Part shown: positions 1 to 7,698 of the stretch, in pieces | Layout of the letters: the number at the start of each line of letters is the position of its first letter | Numbering within the stretch: position 1 is the stretch's first letter | Source of the DNA: an uncultured Bifidobacterium sp. | GTDB taxonomy: Bacteria > Actinomycetota > Actinomycetes > Actinomycetales > Bifidobacteriaceae | Direction: 5' to 3' | Assembly (NCBI GenBank): GCA_937876495.1 | Contig: CALEGL010000265.1 | Location: 1-11,240 of the forward strand | Length of the DNA: 11,240 bases | Position numbers and translations under genes: made by a program | Notes under the pieces: model-generated | Databases searched by the model: none | The model's input: the letters and a program-made list of their open reading frames with translations, nothing else | What the model was told of the DNA's origin: nothing

Positions 1-705
1 TATCGGGACACTCTCGTCTGGGTCGGGGGGAGCGGATCCGGGCCTCGGACGGCGACATACGTGGCGCCGAAGCCTGAACTGGTCCAGGAATGCATGGACG
101 ATTTTCTTGCCTTTCTCCGACGCGATGATCTCCCCGTTCTGCTTCAGATCGCCATCGGGCATGCCCAGTTCGAGACCATCCATCCCTTCGTGGACGGGAA
201 CGGACGAGTGGGTCGCGCCCTTGTCCATGTCCTGCTTCGTAACAAAGGACTCGTCACCAAAATCACGCCTCCCGTATCGGCGGGGCTTCTTGCCCACACC
301 GAGCAGTATTTCGAAGCGCTGATGCGGTATCGCGACGGCGATGCGTCACCCATCGTCGACGGATTCTCCGCTGCATGCGACTTCGCCTGCTCCACGGGGA
401 AGAGCCTGATTGATGGACTTGCCGCCCAGCTTGACGAGGCACGGAGTGGGCTTCACGGTGTCAGACGTGATGCGGCCGCATGGAAGGTTCTTCCCCTGCT
501 CATCGAGCAGCCCGTGTTGAACGTCGAATTCCTTGTCCAGCGACTGTCCATGTCTGCCGTGACAGCGAATCGGGCTCTCCGCGTTCTCGAGGACAAAGGA
601 ATCCTCGTCACGACGATGGGGGGACGTCGCAATAGAGTCTGGGAGCATAAGGGGATTCTGTCGTTGCTCGATGACTATGCCGCGGGGATGCGGCGGAGCA
701 TCTAG
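1..705 (+). CDS. Fic/DOC family protein with C-terminal winged helix (5' end missing)
   Basis: The reading frame is open from the first base, so the gene starts left of the window; the GTG at 61 is internal. The 234 visible residues begin just inside a conserved Fic-family stretch (VWVGGSGSGPR). They continue into the canonical Fic motif HPFVDGNGRVGR at 181-216, which matches HPFx(D/E)GNGRxxR with its catalytic His and phosphate-binding GNGR. Fic domains transfer AMP or a related nucleotide moiety to a hydroxyl side chain of a target protein. The C-terminal third (about 475-690) looks like a winged helix-turn-helix (LSMSAVTANRALRVLEDKGIL region), an arrangement common in bacterial Fic proteins that may bind DNA. 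No inhibitory helix can be judged because the N-terminus is missing. The stop at 703-705 is only 16 nt before cas3, so the two may be cotranscribed. The target is unknown, and a link to CRISPR is inference. Confidence 0.93.
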   Translation, partial: YRDTLVWVGGSGSGPRTATYVAPKPELVQECMDDFLAFLRRDDLPVLLQIAIGHAQFETIHPFVDGNGRVGRALVHVLLRNKGLVTKITPPVSAGLLAHTEQYFEALMRYRDGDASPIVDGFSAACDFACSTGKSLIDGLAAQLDEARSGLHGVRRDAAAWKVLPLLIEQPVLNVEFLVQRLSMSAVTANRALRVLEDKGILVTTMGGRRNRVWEHKGILSLLDDYAAGMRRSI

Positions 706-710
706 GGGGG

Positions 711-716
711 AAGGAC
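711..716 (+). promoter_or_regulatory. Ribosome binding site of cas3
   Basis: AAGGAC, preceded by a run of G, sits 5 nt before ATG 722. It supports 722 as the cas3 start over the in-frame ATG at 671, which lies inside the Fic gene and has no comparable site. Confidence 0.65.
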
Positions 717-721
717 AAGCC

Positions 722-3700
722 ATGGACGAGCCGGCTTCGGAGAACCATTTCCCCAGAGGCGTTCCCAAGGACCTGCCGTCGCAGACCTTATCCATCTGGG
801 CGAAAAGCGTCATCAGCGATCCGTCGGATCATCATTACCTGCAGCTCTGGCAGCATCTGGAGGATACGGCGGAGACCGCCGGTCTCATCTGGAGGGATTT
901 CCTGCCCGGGAACATCAGGGACGTTCTCGCCGAGGATCTGGGAGGACCGACTCAGGCGCTGACGCTCTACCGGTTCATCTCAGCGGTGCATGACGTCGGA
1001 AAGGCATCGCCAGCGTTCGAAGTGCAGCGTGAATGGCTTGCCGACATCGTCCGACAGGCGGGACTGCCCATCGACCGAACTCTCGAACATGACCCCAAAC
1101 GTTCGACCTACCGTCATGAGCTCGTCGGATATCGGACGATTCAGATGTGGATGGAGTCTCACGGCCTTGTACATGGCGACGTCGAGCGATCATTCGCCCA
1201 TGGGCTGGCGAGCGTCGTCGCCGGACATCACGGTTCGGCCATCGACAGAGGGAAGAAGGAGATCCTGGACAGCGGCCTGGCATCGTCGTTCCTCGGTGAC
1301 GCCGACTGGGAAGCCGTGCGCGGATCCATAGTCGACTGGGCCATGCACGCCACGGGATTCGATCGATACGTCAGAACCATGTCGGCCCGCCCCATACGCA
1401 AGCGTTCGCAGATCCTGCTGACAGGCATGGTCATCATCGCCGACTGGATCGCCAGCAATTCCTACCTGTTTCCGCTTAACGAGTCGGACGACGACCTCGC
1501 GTCCTTCGATGCGGCCCGACGGGCCACATATGCCTGGAGAAGGGTCCATCTTCCTTCGCCATGGCGCGCACCCGAGGATTCCGATGACGCCGATGCCATC
1601 TTCGCATCACGTTTCGCCATCCCGGGCGCACGGCTGCGTCCAGTGCAGCGCGAGGCCATACGCATGGCGCATGAGATGAAACGGCCGGAACTGATGATCA
1701 TCGAGGCCAACATGGGAGAGGGAAAGACCGAGGCGGCCCTGCTGTCCGCCGAGGTCCTCGCTCGACGATTTCGAATGGGCGGGGTGTACTACGCGCTTCC
1801 CAGTCAGGCGACGGCCAACGCGATGTTCACGCGATTCCTCGAGTGGATCGGAAGACTTCCGGCCGACAGTCGAAGGCCTGTGGCGTCCCTGTTCCTTGCG
1901 CATGGCAAACGTGAACTCAATCCCGAATTCGAACGGCTTCGGGAGAACTGGTTCGACAACGACGGAAACAAGGGGCCCATCGCGGACGCAGGAGCCACGA
2001 CCGTCTTCGGTGATGATGATTCGCATGCACGAGGCGGCAGCATGCTTGAAGCCACCGTCAATTCCTGGCTTGATGGACGCAAGCGCGGGAACCTCTCCGA
2101 TTTCGTCATCGGCACCATAGACCAGGTGCTGATGGCCGGTCTCAAAAGCAGACACGTGGTCCTCCGGCATCTGGCACTCGCGGGGAAGGTTGTCATCCTC
2201 GACGAGATCCATTCCAACACCGCCTACATGAACGTCTATATGTCGAACGTCCTTTCCTGGCTGGGGACCTATCACGTGCCCGTGGTCATGCTCAGCGCCA
2301 CTCTTCCGCAGTCCCGACGCCAGGAGTTCCTGAAGGCGTATGAGGAGGGGGCCGATGATGAGAACACCGCCGAGTCCCTGGTGGCATTCACCGATGATGA
2401 GGCGGACGGAGAGGACTCCGACCTCTCGCTTGACGATTGGGATTTCGCCGATGACGGCGAGGCCGATGATTCATCCTCTCTGGATGATCTGACCCCCATC
2501 TATGACGATGATGATTCGTCCGGCGTCGATTCTGATGCCGATGCCGACACCTCCTCCGCAGGGGATTCCGATGCCGGAGATCTCGACCTTCGATATCCTC
2601 TCATCTCCCTTTCCGGGGGTGACGGGAACGACGAGAAGACGACCGTCGCACCCGCATCCTCCGGACGGTCGATTCCGGTGAGGACGCGAATCATCGCCGA
2701 TGATGACGAGACTCTCGTGCATCTTCTTCGCGAAAGGCTGCGCGACGGTGGATGCGCCGTGGTGATCCGCAACACGGTCTCCAGGGCGCAGCATACCTTC
2801 GATTTTCTCCGTCGAAACCTGGACGTGAATGTCGTTCTCGACCATTCGAGGTTCCTCGCCTTCGACAGGGCCCGCATCGATCGCGACCTCATCGAGCGCT
2901 TCGGAAAGCGGAGTACTCCGACGACCAGGACGGGGGTCGTCGTGGCCACTCAGGTCGTCGAGCAGTCCCTGGACGTCGACTTCGACCTGATGGTGACCGA
3001 TGTCGCGCCGATCGACCTCATCCTTCAGAGATCGGGGCGACTCCATCGTCACAATCGAGGCCGGAATGAGGAGCTTCGGCCCGCACCGCTGCGGGAGGCC
3101 CGTCTGTATCTGACGGGCGTCCGCGAGTGGAATGAAGACGATGCGCCTGTTCTGGACTCCGGCGCGGAGAAGGTGTATACGAGGCATCTGCTTCTGCGCA
3201 CCCTTGCGGTTCTCTCCCTGCAGCCGGGAAGGGAACGGACGATTCATCTTCCCGATGACATCTCCCGTCTGGTGCAGATGGCGTATTCGGACGATGACAT
3301 CGGCCCGGATTCCTGGCAGGAATCCATGGCGGAGGCCCGTAAGGCATCCACCCGTCGGCTTATGGATTCCAAGGAAACCGCGGGACTGTACAGGATTCCC
3401 GACCCACAGAGCGAGGGCATGGAATTCAGACTCGACGGATGGCTTTCCAATGCGGTCGAGGATCCCGATGTCCAGTCGCTGAGCAAGGAGCAGCGGTCGG
3501 CGCGTGCCAGCGTTCGGGAGGGCGACGACTCCTTCGAGATTGTCGCTCTGCAGAAAGGTGAGGATGGAACCATCGGTCTTCCGCAGTGGGGGGATTTCGA
3601 CCGATCCGACCCTCTTCCCATGGAGTTCGGGCAGCCTTCCCCGCGGCAGATCCATGACATCCTCACCTGCTCCATCTCGCTGGGACGAAGCTCTCTTGCC

Positions 3701-3928
3701 TATCTCGACCTTGATGCCGTCATCGCTGCGATGGAGGATTCCGTACCTGATCAGTGGTTCGATCTTCAGCAGAGATGCGGAGCTCTTCGTGGTCAGCTCG
3801 TGATGCTTCTCGATTCCGCAGGCGAGGCGACGCTGAACCTCCGCGATTCGCATGAGAGAAAGGGCAGAATGGTACTCAGGGTTCACTACTCGAAGATGAG
3901 AGGTTGGGAGGCGACCCGTGAAGGCTGA
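722..3928 (+). CDS. cas3: CRISPR-associated helicase/nuclease Cas3 (type I-E)
   Basis: This is the target-degrading enzyme of type I-E: Cascade recruits it to the R-loop, where it nicks and then processively degrades the displaced strand. Numbered from ATG 722 (1068 aa), the N-terminal HD nuclease shows H45 (LWQHLEDTA), H90-D91 (AVHDVGKASPAF), H132 and H167-H168. The SF2 helicase shows Walker A MGEGKT (331-336), DEIH (494-497), SAT (525-527), ATQVVEQSLD and motif VI QRSGRLHRH (769-777). A Cas3 C-terminal region follows. All key residues are present, so it should be active. It is longer than typical I-E Cas3 proteins (about 890-950 aa), largely because of an acidic, Ser-rich insertion at residues 541-624. 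An ATG at 671 would add 17 residues overlapping the Fic gene, but the ribosome site favours 722. Its stop overlaps the cas8e start by 11 nt. Confidence 0.97.
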   Translation: MDEPASENHFPRGVPKDLPSQTLSIWAKSVISDPSDHHYLQLWQHLEDTAETAGLIWRDFLPGNIRDVLAEDLGGPTQALTLYRFISAVHDVGKASPAFEVQREWLADIVRQAGLPIDRTLEHDPKRSTYRHELVGYRTIQMWMESHGLVHGDVERSFAHGLASVVAGHHGSAIDRGKKEILDSGLASSFLGDADWEAVRGSIVDWAMHATGFDRYVRTMSARPIRKRSQILLTGMVIIADWIASNSYLFPLNESDDDLASFDAARRATYAWRRVHLPSPWRAPEDSDDADAIFASRFAIPGARLRPVQREAIRMAHEMKRPELMIIEANMGEGKTEAALLSAEVLARRFRMGGVYYALPSQATANAMFTRFLEWIGRLPADSRRPVASLFLAHGKRELNPEFERLRENWFDNDGNKGPIADAGATTVFGDDDSHARGGSMLEATVNSWLDGRKRGNLSDFVIGTIDQVLMAGLKSRHVVLRHLALAGKVVILDEIHSNTAYMNVYMSNVLSWLGTYHVPVVMLSATLPQSRRQEFLKAYEEGADDENTAESLVAFTDDEADGEDSDLSLDDWDFADDGEADDSSSLDDLTPIYDDDDSSGVDSDADADTSSAGDSDAGDLDLRYPLISLSGGDGNDEKTTVAPASSGRSIPVRTRIIADDDETLVHLLRERLRDGGCAVVIRNTVSRAQHTFDFLRRNLDVNVVLDHSRFLAFDRARIDRDLIERFGKRSTPTTRTGVVVATQVVEQSLDVDFDLMVTDVAPIDLILQRSGRLHRHNRGRNEELRPAPLREARLYLTGVREWNEDDAPVLDSGAEKVYTRHLLLRTLAVLSLQPGRERTIHLPDDISRLVQMAYSDDDIGPDSWQESMAEARKASTRRLMDSKETAGLYRIPDPQSEGMEFRLDGWLSNAVEDPDVQSLSKEQRSARASVREGDDSFEIVALQKGEDGTIGLPQWGDFDRSDPLPMEFGQPSPRQIHDILTCSISLGRSSLAYLDLDAVIAAMEDSVPDQWFDLQQRCGALRGQLVMLLDSAGEATLNLRDSHERKGRMVLRVHYSKMRGWEATREG
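2342..2593 (+). other. Acidic low-complexity insertion inside Cas3
   Basis: These 84 codons encode about 35 Asp/Glu, many Ser and Ala, and a single basic residue at the very end. The segment lies between helicase motif III (SATLP) and the YPLIS segment that leads into the second RecA-like domain. GAT codons repeat in tracts, for example GACGATGATGAT at 2504-2515. It is probably disordered. Function unknown. Confidence 0.85.
3906..3911 (+). promoter_or_regulatory. Ribosome binding site of cas8e
   Basis: GGGAGG lies 6 nt before the GTG at 3918, inside the last codons of cas3. It supports the GTG start and suggests translational coupling of cas8e to cas3. Confidence 0.7.
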
Positions 3929-5660
3929 TGCATCCTTCAATCTGATGGACAGGGCATGGATTCCCGTCACACTGACGAACGGGGGGCACAGGGATCTGTC
4001 CATCCGTGAGGTCCTTGAGATGGCCGATGACATCATGGCCATCGACGGGGACATCCCGCTGCAGCGTTTTACGCTTACACGGCTTCTGCTTGCCATCATG
4101 TATGGGGCCTTCAATCGGAGGTTCACCGACGGCCAGGGCAGGGAGCGCACTCTGGATGCGTCGCTGTGGCTGTTCTTGCTCAAGGAGGGGGCCCAAGGCC
4201 GGTTCGCGCGGAAGGTTCTTGACGATTACTGCGGTCGGTTCCAAGACAGATTCGACCTTTTCGACCCCGTCAACCCCTTCTATCAGGTGGCGGGATTGCA
4301 TACTGCGAAGAAGGACGTCTCCGGCCTGGAGAAGCTCATTCTTGACGCTCCAAGCGGCGATCCCTTCTTCACCACACGAATCGGCGAGGGATTGAAAAGC
4401 CTGGATGCCGCCGAGGCGGCGCGATGGCTCGTAACGGCCCAGGCCTTCGACCCCTCGGGAATCAAATCGGGCGCGGTTGGGGATCCGCGCGTCAAGAACG
4501 GCAAGGGATACCCCATAGGAACCGCCTGGTGCGGGAACCTCGGGGGATTCCTTGTGGAGGGTTCGACGCTCTGGCAGACGCTGATGCTCAACTTTGTCGG
4601 TAAGGCCGTTCTCAGCGGACCCTATTCAGCGGTTTCCTGGAACGACGACAAGCCCATCTGGGAGAGGACGCAGCGTGACGAAAAGACGGCCGATGATTTC
4701 GACCAGCCCGCCGACGTCGTGGGCGGCACGATGTTCTTCCATGGTCCTGCGACGCTTCTGACATGGCAGTCGCGGCGCATCCGTCTCGCCCACGACGGGG
4801 AGACGGTCACCGGAGTGGTCATCGCCAACGGTGATCGACTCAAACCGCAGAACGCCTACTGCTTCGAGATGCTCAGCGGGTGGCGGCTCAGCGATCCGCA
4901 GTCGAAGAAGCTGCATCGGATCGTCTATATGCCACGCAAGCATGATCCGACACGGGCGATCTGGCGGGGTCTGCCGACTTTGATTACGGGAGACTTCACA
5001 TCAAAGGACGTGAAGGATTCGAAGCCGGCTGAGTATCTCCGGCCCTTCGTTCTGGATTGGTTGTCCGATGTTGGCGTCTCCAGCAGACCGGTTCGATTGC
5101 ACGCCTTCGGCGTCGAGTACGGTGCCCAGGAGGCGGTCGTCGACTCGGTGGTGGATGACGCTCTGGACGTCAATCTCGTCGTTCTGACGAAGCGGGACAA
5201 GGAGATGAGGGACGTCATCGAGGAGGCAGTCTCCTCCACCGACCAGGGTGTGGGAGCCTTCCGGTATTTCGCCGGCCTTGTCGCCCAGGCCCAGGGCATC
5301 GAGCCGGATGGTCCCCGTCAGAAGGCCGGCGAGCTGGCCTATGGGGCCTTCGATGCGGTATTCCGTCAGTGGCTCCGTGGAATCGATGAGGAATCCGATA
5401 AATCCCGGCTTCGCCAGGAATGGCGTGATCGGGCATGGTCCCTTCTGCGCAGGCTCGAGCGTCGCTACATGGAAGGCGTATCGCCTCGGGCCATGGTCGG
5501 CAGGCTTCTTCCTCAGTCGGGGACATCACAGGAGCAGTCCGCGCCGCGTCCGATGTCGGTGGCTGTGGCCGATGCCTGGTTCCAGGCGAGGCTGCGGAAG
5601 ATCTTCAATCCAAGCGCACGGCCTGAGGACGCGACGCAGACGACCAGGAAAGGGGAGTGA
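3918..5660 (+). CDS. cas8e: Cascade large subunit Cas8e (Cse1/CasA)
   Basis: Cas8e is the large subunit of the type I-E Cascade complex. It recognises the PAM, helps open the target duplex and docks Cas3. The 580-residue product has the family's signatures: FNLMDRAWIPV near the N-terminus (7-17), LSIREVL, the LFDPVNPFYQVAGL segment, AARWLVTAQAFDPSGIKSG, GKGYPIG (195-201) followed by LGGFLVEGSTLWQTLMLN, and an Arg-rich helical C-terminal part consistent with the four-helix bundle of the family. Length is slightly above E. coli Cse1 (about 500 aa). The GTG start at 3918 is supported by GGGAGG 6 nt upstream; the next in-frame start, ATG 3945, would remove part of the conserved N-terminus. It overlaps cas3 by 11 nt, and its stop overlaps a possible GTG start of cse2. 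Confidence 0.96.
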   Translation: MKADASFNLMDRAWIPVTLTNGGHRDLSIREVLEMADDIMAIDGDIPLQRFTLTRLLLAIMYGAFNRRFTDGQGRERTLDASLWLFLLKEGAQGRFARKVLDDYCGRFQDRFDLFDPVNPFYQVAGLHTAKKDVSGLEKLILDAPSGDPFFTTRIGEGLKSLDAAEAARWLVTAQAFDPSGIKSGAVGDPRVKNGKGYPIGTAWCGNLGGFLVEGSTLWQTLMLNFVGKAVLSGPYSAVSWNDDKPIWERTQRDEKTADDFDQPADVVGGTMFFHGPATLLTWQSRRIRLAHDGETVTGVVIANGDRLKPQNAYCFEMLSGWRLSDPQSKKLHRIVYMPRKHDPTRAIWRGLPTLITGDFTSKDVKDSKPAEYLRPFVLDWLSDVGVSSRPVRLHAFGVEYGAQEAVVDSVVDDALDVNLVVLTKRDKEMRDVIEEAVSSTDQGVGAFRYFAGLVAQAQGIEPDGPRQKAGELAYGAFDAVFRQWLRGIDEESDKSRLRQEWRDRAWSLLRRLERRYMEGVSPRAMVGRLLPQSGTSQEQSAPRPMSVAVADAWFQARLRKIFNPSARPEDATQTTRKGE

Positions 5661-5665
5661 GGCAG

Positions 5666-6385
5666 ATGTCGGAATCGGAGGGGAAACGGTATCCACGGCT
5701 TGATGATTTCGGTCGATGGGTGTCCTCGAAGGTTCGGGTTCTGGCTTCCGGAGGACGCACGGAAGCGGGAATCGTCATCGAGGGGTATCTGAAAAACGGA
5801 GCATATGCCACTTCCTCGGTGGCAAGGCTGCGCCATGCTGTTGGGCATCATATCGGCGATGACCCGGGAATCTTCGAGTGGACGTTCGAAGGCATGCCTC
5901 AGACCGTTGATGGTCGAGCCTGTCTTGGCTCCGGTGATGAACCGACGGACTTCGAGCGTGCCGCCTATGTCGCCATCACCCTGTTCGCTCTGCACCAGCA
6001 GTCCATTCATGACCTGTCGATGCATACCGATGAGGATATGACGATGGGGCGGGCATTGGGGCGTCTCGTCGTCGGGAACCCCAACGAGGCCGGAATCCGG
6101 ATGCGATTCGACCAGCTTCAGACCGCCGACGACTGGCGGGAGCTCACCCGTCATGCCCAGGGTCTGGTGCGGTTGCTGAAAAGAGAGAAGATTCCCCTCA
6201 ACTACGGACAGTTCGCTGATGACCTTGTACGTCTGAGAAGAGGACGGGAAACGGCCAATGGGGTTCGTCTGCGCTGGGGCAGGGACTTCATAGGCGCATC
6301 CCGTCCCAGAGTTGAGAACGCCGATACGAAGGACCAGCCGGCCGTCGATACCAAACGGCGGCCAACGGACGGAATCGCCGGATAG
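5666..6385 (+). CDS. casB: Cascade small subunit Cse2 (CasB, Cas11e)
   Basis: Cse2 is present as a dimer in the belly of type I-E Cascade and stabilises the R-loop. The 239-residue product shows ARLRHAVG, EWTFEGMPQ, LFALHQQS (106-113), the MH motif, LLKREKIPLNYGQFADDL and VRLRWGRDF (200-208), which together are diagnostic of CasB. ATG 5666 is preceded by AGGGGAG at 8 nt. An in-frame GTG at 5657, overlapping the cas8e stop, is an equally possible start and gives 242 residues. After the usual WGRDF end there is a 31-residue polar tail (209-239), probably disordered and often shorter or absent in the family. A 153-nt gap separates this gene from cas7e. Confidence 0.95.
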   Translation: MSESEGKRYPRLDDFGRWVSSKVRVLASGGRTEAGIVIEGYLKNGAYATSSVARLRHAVGHHIGDDPGIFEWTFEGMPQTVDGRACLGSGDEPTDFERAAYVAITLFALHQQSIHDLSMHTDEDMTMGRALGRLVVGNPNEAGIRMRFDQLQTADDWRELTRHAQGLVRLLKREKIPLNYGQFADDLVRLRRGRETANGVRLRWGRDFIGASRPRVENADTKDQPAVDTKRRPTDGIAG

Positions 6386-6456
6386 ATCGGGAGTCCGGAG
6401 TGAATCCCTCAACGGTTCCGGTGACGGATACATAGCGTACGACCGGTTCCTCATCA

Positions 6457-6470
6457 TGCCGCCTGCGGCA
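6457..6470 (+). repeat. Short GC-rich inverted repeat upstream of cas7e
   Basis: TGCCGC and GCGGCA are exact reverse complements separated by CT; as RNA they would form a 5-bp stem with a 4-nt loop. No run of T follows, so it does not look like an intrinsic terminator. Confidence 0.5.
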
Positions 6471-6526
6471 CGAGCGAAAAGATGAACGAAATCGAACGAG
6501 AACAAACCACAACAGACAAAAGAATG

Positions 6527-6533
6527 AAAGGGA
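6527..6533 (+). promoter_or_regulatory. Ribosome binding site of cas7e
   Basis: AAAGGGA lies 5 nt before ATG 6539. It decides between ATG 6539 and the in-frame ATGs at 6482 and 6524, which would add non-conserved residues before the family's usual N-terminus. Confidence 0.65.
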
Positions 6534-6538
6534 AGAAC

Positions 6539-7696
6539 ATGACAGACAACCGCACCATCGTGGAAGTGCACATACTCCAGACCACGGCCCCCGGAAATAT
6601 CAACAGGGATGACACCGGTAGCCCGAAGACCGTGGTCTATGGGGGAACGACTCGCGCCCGCGTGTCAAGCCAGGCATGGAAGCGTCCGACGAGGCAGATG
6701 TTCCGTTCGCTTCTTGATCCGCATGACCTAGGGGTGAGGACGAAAAGGGTCGTCGAAGTGCTCGTACGAAGGATTCTTGAGAAGGACCCTTCCCTCGACC
6801 GTGATGCCGTGATAGAAGCAGCCAAGGAAGTTCTTTCCACGGGGGCTGGAATCAAGCTGACGGCGCCGCGTGGGAAGAAGGACTCGGACAACGGCAATCG
6901 GCTCGACCAGTCCTCGTATCTGCTTTTCCTCGGCAATAGACAATACGACAGGCTCGCCGACATCGCCATACAGGCGATGGAGTCCGGGGATGTCGCAGGG
7001 TTCGTGAAGTCGGCGAAGAAGGACATCAAGAAGATCGTCGCGGATGACAGGTCGATTGATGTCGCGCTGTTCGGCCGCATGGTCGCGGACGATACCGACC
7101 TCAACGTCGATGCGGCGGCTCAGGTGGCCCATGCCATTAGTGTCCAGACAGTGGACCCCGAGTCCGATTTCTTCACCGCCGTTGACGACGTCAAGCAGGA
7201 CAGTGACGAGGAAGGCGATTCCGGGGCAGCCATGCTGGGGGAGATCGAATTCAATTCGGCGACGTTCTATCGCTATGCGAACGTCGATGCGAACCGTCTG
7301 GAGGATACGCTCGGCGACTCCCATGCCACGGCCAAGGCCGTGCGCTGCTTCGTCCAGGCATTCGTCGAAAGCATGCCCCAGGGGAAGATCACGACCTTTG
7401 CACACGCCACGCTTCCCGAGCTCGTCGTGGTCAACGTGCGCGACACCCAGGCGGTTAATCTTGTAGGCGCCTTTGAACGTCCCGTCCATCCTGACTACGT
7501 GGAGAACGCCACGAAGGCTCTTGTCGCCAGGGAAAAGGAATTTGATGCCGCCTATGGCATTTCTCCCGTGAAGACATGGGTCGTCAGAATCGGCGATGAC
7601 ACTGAGGCCGCCGAGCAGCTGGCCGAACCTTCATCGATTCGGGATGTGCTTGACGGTGTCGAGGGCCTTGTGGATTCCCGACTGACTCGGGAGTGA
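6539..7696 (+). CDS. cas7e: Cascade backbone subunit Cas7e (Cse4/CasC)
   Basis: Cas7e is the RAMP-fold backbone protein; six copies wrap the crRNA spacer in type I-E Cascade. The 385-residue product carries the family hallmarks: VEVHILQT at the start, NINRDDTGSPKT (20-31), RVSSQAWKR (41-49), DVALFGRM, AAQVAHAISV, DFFTAVDD and GAAMLGEIEFNSATFYRYANVD. Length is close to E. coli CasC (363 aa). An upstream in-frame ATG at 6482 would add 19 residues of Lys/Glu/Thr-rich sequence with no family match, so ATG 6539 with AAAGGGA at 5 nt is preferred. The gene follows the operon's only large gap, and its stop overlaps an alternative GTG start of cas5e. Confidence 0.97.
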   Translation: MTDNRTIVEVHILQTTAPGNINRDDTGSPKTVVYGGTTRARVSSQAWKRPTRQMFRSLLDPHDLGVRTKRVVEVLVRRILEKDPSLDRDAVIEAAKEVLSTGAGIKLTAPRGKKDSDNGNRLDQSSYLLFLGNRQYDRLADIAIQAMESGDVAGFVKSAKKDIKKIVADDRSIDVALFGRMVADDTDLNVDAAAQVAHAISVQTVDPESDFFTAVDDVKQDSDEEGDSGAAMLGEIEFNSATFYRYANVDANRLEDTLGDSHATAKAVRCFVQAFVESMPQGKITTFAHATLPELVVVNVRDTQAVNLVGAFERPVHPDYVENATKALVAREKEFDAAYGISPVKTWVVRIGDDTEAAEQLAEPSSIRDVLDGVEGLVDSRLTRE

Positions 7697-7698
7697 AG

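Larger units (their letters stand above)
6386..6538 (+). promoter_or_regulatory. casB-cas7e intergenic region, leader of cas7e
   Basis: This is the only substantial gap inside the cas operon. It holds a compact inverted repeat TGCCGC-CT-GCGGCA (6457-6470) and a weaker one, CCGGT/ACCGG (6418-6422 and 6442-6446). From about 6476 it is purine-rich and poor in secondary structure up to the ribosome site. No convincing -35/-10 pair is visible. It could be a processing or stability element, or a translation enhancer, for the most abundant Cascade subunit. The function is inference. Confidence 0.4.

Noticed and set aside
671..721. Upstream ATG of cas3 at 671
   Set aside because: It would place 17 extra residues inside the Fic gene with no ribosome site; AAGGAC before 722 fits better and the conserved Cas3 start lies further downstream.
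2471..4183. 570-codon open frame on the - strand across the cas3 3' half and the cas8e start
   Set aside because: It is antisense to two genes with intact family motifs, has no recognisable domain, and long antisense frames are expected in GC-rich coding DNA.
6386..6481. Internal sigma70-type promoter before cas7e
   Set aside because: The best -10-like string (ATACAT near 6429) has no acceptable -35 at 16-18 nt, so I do not call it.
6504..6514. AAACCACAACA upstream of cas7e is identical to part of spacer 4 (11040-11050), a possible self-target
   Set aside because: About one 11-nt match is expected by chance between the spacers and both strands of the window, and it lies outside the 5' seed of the spacer.
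6482..6538. Upstream ATG of cas7e at 6482
   Set aside because: It adds 19 low-complexity residues not seen in Cas7e; ATG 6539 has AAAGGGA at 5 nt and directly precedes the conserved VEVHILQT.
5513..6571. 352-codon open frame on the - strand over casB and the casB-cas7e gap
   Set aside because: Shadow of casB; it crosses a gene boundary and a non-coding gap and shows no protein family features.
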